Below, piece by piece: positions 60,563-64,000 of a stretch of 64,000 nt of DNA (positions are counted from its first letter, which is position 1; every line of letters begins with the position of its first letter). Source of the DNA: Maridesulfovibrio sp050916235 (GTDB lineage: Bacteria > Desulfobacterota > Desulfovibrionia > Desulfovibrionales > Desulfovibrionaceae); NCBI RefSeq assembly GCF_050916235.1, contig NZ_CP104854.1, forward strand, positions 3,224,001 through 3,288,000, read 5' to 3'. Under the pieces are notes generated by a model, which saw only the letters and a program-made list of their open reading frames with translations, did not search any database and was not told the origin of the DNA. Made by a program: the position numbers and the translations under genes.

Positions 60563-61711
60563 TTAAATTGTCGGCTGGTTGAAGTTCATGTAGAAGCCGA
60601 GGATTACCAACAGTAGCACAATGGGCATTACTATTGAAAGCACAACTCTCATGTACGACGTTTTATGTATGTGTTTGTACGCGATTATGGAAATCGCCAT
60701 GCTGAGCAAAGCACCTATAAAATCGCCTGCAACCGGGATCACGCTGAGAATGATCGGGGCGTAGGAATATGCTGTGGCCCTGAATGTTGCCTGATATCCG
60801 CGGTCTCCGGCTCCGAATATCATCAGCATTATGTGGGTGAAACCTATCAACGGGAAGCTGAGTCCGGCCAGCATAAGCGGATAGAGCAGCAGGGAGAACA
60901 GTGCTGAAGCAGTTCCTTCCTTAAGGGATTCGGCAATCATCGAATCGCTGACCATTCTGCCCATCTCCGAAGTCATGGAAGTTTCCATGCCGGTGGTGGC
61001 CCAGATGAAATTGCAGATTTCCTGAAACTCGGCCAGCAGGATGAAGAATATCAACGGCTTGATGAATCCGGTCAATTCCATGTTGCTGAAGAATGCGCCG
61101 GGGGAGAGGAAAATCCTCTTGATGGTCAGGAACAGGCCGGGGAAGAATCCGTATTTCTCCAGATGTTCGAAGGGAACCTCTGAGTAGTCCGAGTCCATGC
61201 TGCTGTAGTACTGATCTTCGTCGTCAGTGTTTTTCGGGCGCATGGCATTGAGTTTTGCCCATATGTCGGCCTTTTCTTCGCGAGGTACTTCCGGTTCTTC
61301 GCGGACCAATCTCCTTACGGGAGTCTCGTCACGGTCTTCGATCCTGTCTTCAACCTGCTCTTCGGCCTGAATATGCTCATGTCTGAAGGGCTGCTCTTCT
61401 TCGTGCGGGATATTGTGTTCCGCCTCAGGCTCGGCAGCATGGTCTTCTTCCCGGTATTGCTGGTAATTGTCATCGCCGTACTGCTGCTGTTCTTCGTAGT
61501 AGGCTGCAGGATCGGCCTGTTCGGGCTGCTGCTCGTATTCTCCGTAATATGGAGTGTCCACGGGGGCGGTATCCTGCTCTTCTACAGGAGGGAGTTCCCT
61601 GAACTGGAATTTGATTCCGCACTTGGGGCAGGTAGCCAGTTGGGCATTTGCCGGGATTTTATCCTCGGGAATCTCACTGCTGAAATTACACTCGGGACAA
61701 GTAACTTTCAT
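60563..61711 (-). CDS. Zinc-ribbon / YIP1-type membrane protein
   Basis: 382 residues from ATG 61711 behind AAGGA; the frame reaches back to 61786 without a site. An N-terminal zinc ribbon of the MJ0042 type (C5, C8, C28, C31 in CPEC and CPKC), a 150-residue acidic Glu/Gln/Asp/Tyr-rich linker (about 42-195), and a C-terminal YIP1-like region with five membrane helices (about 225-380). The arrangement puts a cytoplasmic metal-binding head on a membrane anchor. Function unknown. Confidence 0.8.
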   Translation of the reverse strand: MKVTCPECNFSSEIPEDKIPANAQLATCPKCGIKFQFRELPPVEEQDTAPVDTPYYGEYEQQPEQADPAAYYEEQQQYGDDNYQQYREEDHAAEPEAEHNIPHEEEQPFRHEHIQAEEQVEDRIEDRDETPVRRLVREEPEVPREEKADIWAKLNAMRPKNTDDEDQYYSSMDSDYSEVPFEHLEKYGFFPGLFLTIKRIFLSPGAFFSNMELTGFIKPLIFFILLAEFQEICNFIWATTGMETSMTSEMGRMVSDSMIAESLKEGTASALFSLLLYPLMLAGLSFPLIGFTHIMLMIFGAGDRGYQATFRATAYSYAPIILSVIPVAGDFIGALLSMAISIIAYKHIHKTSYMRVVLSIVMPIVLLLVILGFYMNFNQPTI

Positions 61712-61802
61712 ATCATATCCTTGGAAATTGTTTGTCGGAATATTTTGGTCAGACCTAATAAATTTTATACTGTTAGGCAATGCCAATTCTTCCCGTTCAT
61801 GA

Positions 61803-62987
61803 CTACAAATTAAATTCCGGAAGGATTACGGCGTGAACCGGGTCCGTCTGTTCCGGGCAGAGAATGTCTCTGTGCACGTTTGGAAATTCTGCGCCAAGCC
61901 TGTGACAGAACGCGCCGCCAGCGGCCAGATTAAAGGATTCCAGCTTGGCTTCGATTCTTTCCCTGCTCTTGAGCAGGTGGGTAAGGTGAATGATTGATAC
62001 ACCGGGAAGTATGCCTGAAGGTCCGGATAATCCTTCAATACGCTCGTGTATGCGGTTCACGAATCTGAGTCGGCCGGTGTTGCGGAAAAAGCGCAGCTGC
62101 AGGTCCGGCCAGAGTCCGTAGCCGACCCGTACATGGTTTTCGTCCGGGTAGCAGGTCTCTCGCGGCAGATACCAGCCTTCGCAACCGCTCAGTGACGCTG
62201 CACGGCGCAGACTGTCCCAGTTACTGGCATCAAGCCGTTCATCGGCATCAAGGTACACAACCCATTCGCCGGAGCAATTCTTCAGCATGCGGTTGCGCTG
62301 TGCTCCGAAATCGGCATCAAGGGGATGGCACATGCTGTTGATCTGCACTCCATCCGGATGGATAAGTTGCGGAAAAGAGTAATTCTGAGGACAGTCCCAG
62401 ACTATGGAAATTTCCTTAAGCCAGCCGGGTAGTGCCGCAATGAATTCGTTGAGTCCCGGCTCGTCCGGGCTGAGTATGGCGCCGGCGGAAATTGTCGGAT
62501 AATTATTGACGGTAGGCAGTTCGGCGGTCTTGAGCCCTGAGAAAATGCGTTGCAGAGTGCGATGGTCGTCTTTGGACTTTCCCGTAAGGTCCGGGTTCAA
62601 TATAAGGTGGCAGTTTTCCGCTTTACGCTCATGCCGCAAGAGCAGCAGGATGGACCAGATAGATGAATCGGTCAGCACTCTGGTGTTTTTTTCAGAGTCA
62701 ATTATCGTTAAATGGTTTTCGATAAGTTTGCGAACGTGAGCCGGGAACAGGTCGCAGATTATCAGTTCAAGTGCATGGGGCTTTTTCTGAGCGATGGTTT
62801 GTGCCAATTGCCCATCCCCAAGCCCGAAAAGGATTACTGTTTCGGCTTTTCTTTTTTCGGCAAAGCACAGGTGGCGTGCAGCGGCTGCTTCGGCATCAGC
62901 GGCAGGCAAAAAGTTTTCCGCAGAATCCGCCCCATCAAGTCTGAAGGACATTACCTGTTGCGAATATATTTCAAATGGGTGTTTCAT
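61803..62987 (-). CDS. Two-domain protein with GT2-type glycosyltransferase
   Basis: 394 residues. The C-terminal half is a family-2 glycosyltransferase fragment (FGAQRNRMLKNCSGEWVVYL then DADERL at 247-252, followed by the RRAASLSGCEGWYLPRETCY and NRIHERIEG segments typical of SunS-like enzymes). The N-terminal 160 residues include a nucleotide-fold-like strand-loop (ETVILFGLGDGQLA) of unknown family. Its ATG overlaps the stop of the next glycosyltransferase gene by four bases, so the pair is coupled. Acceptor unknown. Confidence 0.8.
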   Translation of the reverse strand: MKHPFEIYSQQVMSFRLDGADSAENFLPAADAEAAAARHLCFAEKRKAETVILFGLGDGQLAQTIAQKKPHALELIICDLFPAHVRKLIENHLTIIDSEKNTRVLTDSSIWSILLLLRHERKAENCHLILNPDLTGKSKDDHRTLQRIFSGLKTAELPTVNNYPTISAGAILSPDEPGLNEFIAALPGWLKEISIVWDCPQNYSFPQLIHPDGVQINSMCHPLDADFGAQRNRMLKNCSGEWVVYLDADERLDASNWDSLRRAASLSGCEGWYLPRETCYPDENHVRVGYGLWPDLQLRFFRNTGRLRFVNRIHERIEGLSGPSGILPGVSIIHLTHLLKSRERIEAKLESFNLAAGGAFCHRLGAEFPNVHRDILCPEQTDPVHAVILPEFNL

Positions 62988-64000
62988 GGTGCGGTTGTCT
63001 TCTGTTTCAGCTCCAGCAACTCAACGTAGATGTTTTCGAGTGTCCGCACAATGTCCTGCGCCCGGAACTGTTTCTGCGCCTTTTCTCTTCCATTTTCGCC
63101 CATTGTTTTCGCTTCTTCCGGGTGAGTGAGCAGGAAGCGCACGGCTTCAGCGTATTCCCGGGTGTTGCGGGCCACGATACCTGTTCGTCCGTTATCGACA
63201 AGTTCAAGTTGGGCGTTGTCGCGCAATCCTTCGCTGGGATGGGTGATTACCGGAAGTCCGGCGGCCATTGCCTCGGCTATGACCAGACCGAAGGATTCCC
63301 CGGTATCATTGGCATGGGCCAGAAAGGAGATCGAATTCATGAATCCTGAGATCTCGGCATCGGTGAGAATGGGAGGCAGAAATTGGACCAGCTTAGCCAG
63401 CCTGTTCTCCGAAACAAAGTTTATGACTTCCGGTATTCCTCCGATGATGCGGTAGGAGAATGAAGGGAGTACGCCTTCGTCAACCAGAGCCTTAAGGGAT
63501 GGCAGGAAATCATATGCAAGTCTGGACCATTTGCCTTTGTCGGCTCGTGAGATGCGTCCAAAGGTGTTGGTCGGGAAATTTCTTCCGGCAGGGCAGCTCT
63601 CCTGGAAAAAGTCAGTATCCACGGGATTGTACAGGAAGGAGTATTTAGGGGGAACCGCCGGAATGGAATTAATTTTCTCAAATCGTTCGGCGCAGAAGCG
63701 GGATACGAAAATATGACGGTCGATCAGTTTTCCGTCCGGACTCGGATCGTGATGCCCGAAGACGTTGGTTTCCACCAGTACCGGAACACCAGCCAGCCTG
63801 AATGGTCGCAATGCCCCAGGCTCCGGCCATCCGGCACGGTGCAGGTGGACTATCTGCGGGCGTATCTTACGCAGCAGACCCAGGAGATCTGTGCCGACGT
63901 GGGTTTCTATTCCGGCCTTGCGCAGCAGTCTGCCACGCGGCCCGTCATGGGGCGAAAACACGTAGGCCCTGAATCGTGACCGGTCAAGATTGCAGACAAA
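62984..64000 (-). CDS. Glycosyltransferase family 1/4 (5' end beyond window)
   Basis: GT-B type glycosyltransferase, 338 codons seen. The frame stays open to the window edge, and residues before the first possible start (GTG 63961) continue the fold (RFRAYVFSPHDGPRGRLLRK), so the true start lies outside. C-terminal signature ESFGLVIAEAMAAGLPVITH with the E-x7-E pattern. Overlaps the downstream GT2 gene by four bases. Likely modifies a surface polysaccharide or glycoprotein. Confidence 0.88.
   Translation of the reverse strand, partial: FVCNLDRSRFRAYVFSPHDGPRGRLLRKAGIETHVGTDLLGLLRKIRPQIVHLHRAGWPEPGALRPFRLAGVPVLVETNVFGHHDPSPDGKLIDRHIFVSRFCAERFEKINSIPAVPPKYSFLYNPVDTDFFQESCPAGRNFPTNTFGRISRADKGKWSRLAYDFLPSLKALVDEGVLPSFSYRIIGGIPEVINFVSENRLAKLVQFLPPILTDAEISGFMNSISFLAHANDTGESFGLVIAEAMAAGLPVITHPSEGLRDNAQLELVDNGRTGIVARNTREYAEAVRFLLTHPEEAKTMGENGREKAQKQFRAQDIVRTLENIYVELLELKQKTTAP

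Overview
The window is a 64 kb piece of a chromosome from a strict anaerobe, most likely a marine member of the Desulfovibrionaceae (Desulfovibrio/Maridesulfovibrio type). This is inferred from the gene content: menaquinone made by the futalosine route (mqnD, mqnE, mqnC, mqnA), heme made from siroheme by the alternative Ahb route (hemB, ahbC, ahbD, a siroheme decarboxylase subunit), a c-type-heme chemoreceptor, zinc-binding versions of several ribosomal proteins, and a two-domain PutA without a DNA-binding domain. No species name can be read from the sequence alone. No rRNA, tRNA, CRISPR array, insertion sequence or prophage was found.

Layout. 1-16.4 kb: the 3' part of fusA, then one long S10-spc-alpha block (rpsJ to rplQ, including secY, map, rpmJ and rpoA) closed by a strong terminator. 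16.4-21.7 kb: a LysR regulator, then a divergent menaquinone cluster (mqnD on minus; mqnE-mqnC-mqnA on plus). 21.8-24.8 kb: an Hsp20-Lon-like protease pair on minus. 25.1-27.7 kb: a polar amino acid ABC transporter whose permease carries an extra N-terminal TPR-like domain. 27.9-36.9 kb: a DJ-1/PfpI protein, a heme-c chemoreceptor, a split FUSC pair with an AI-2E-family protein, a PAS-GGDEF diguanylate cyclase, a DUF445 protein and a TPR lipoprotein. 36.9-38.1 kb: an unusual exported alanine-heptad coiled-coil protein. 38.2-42.0 kb: two EamA transporters, a small zinc-ribbon protein, a DarP/YjgA homologue and a C_GCAxxG_C_C protein. 42.6-46.2 kb: an Lrp regulator and putA. 46.3-50.3 kb: an Mla/MCE-type lipid transport cluster on minus. 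50.5-52.5 kb: a second chemoreceptor. 52.7-57.6 kb: heme cluster (ahbC; hemB-ahbD-siroheme decarboxylase subunit-rpe). 58-64 kb: a solute-binding protein, an OmpA-type lipoprotein, an unknown 111-residue protein, a zinc-ribbon/YIP1 membrane protein and two glycosyltransferases, the last running off the window.

How the parts fit: translation and secretion genes form the housekeeping block. The menaquinone and heme clusters both rely on radical-SAM enzymes and supply cofactors for anaerobic respiration. The remaining genes are mainly envelope, transport and signalling functions. The least explained parts are the TPR lipoprotein plus alanine-heptad protein pair (35.9-38.1 kb), the TPR-permease fusion, the His-rich N-terminus of AhbD, a degenerate dispersed intergenic repeat (copies near 17.5, 46.3, 47.2 and 56.1 kb), and a hairpin at 57.86 kb that puts an ATG in its loop and its Shine-Dalgarno sequence in its stem.
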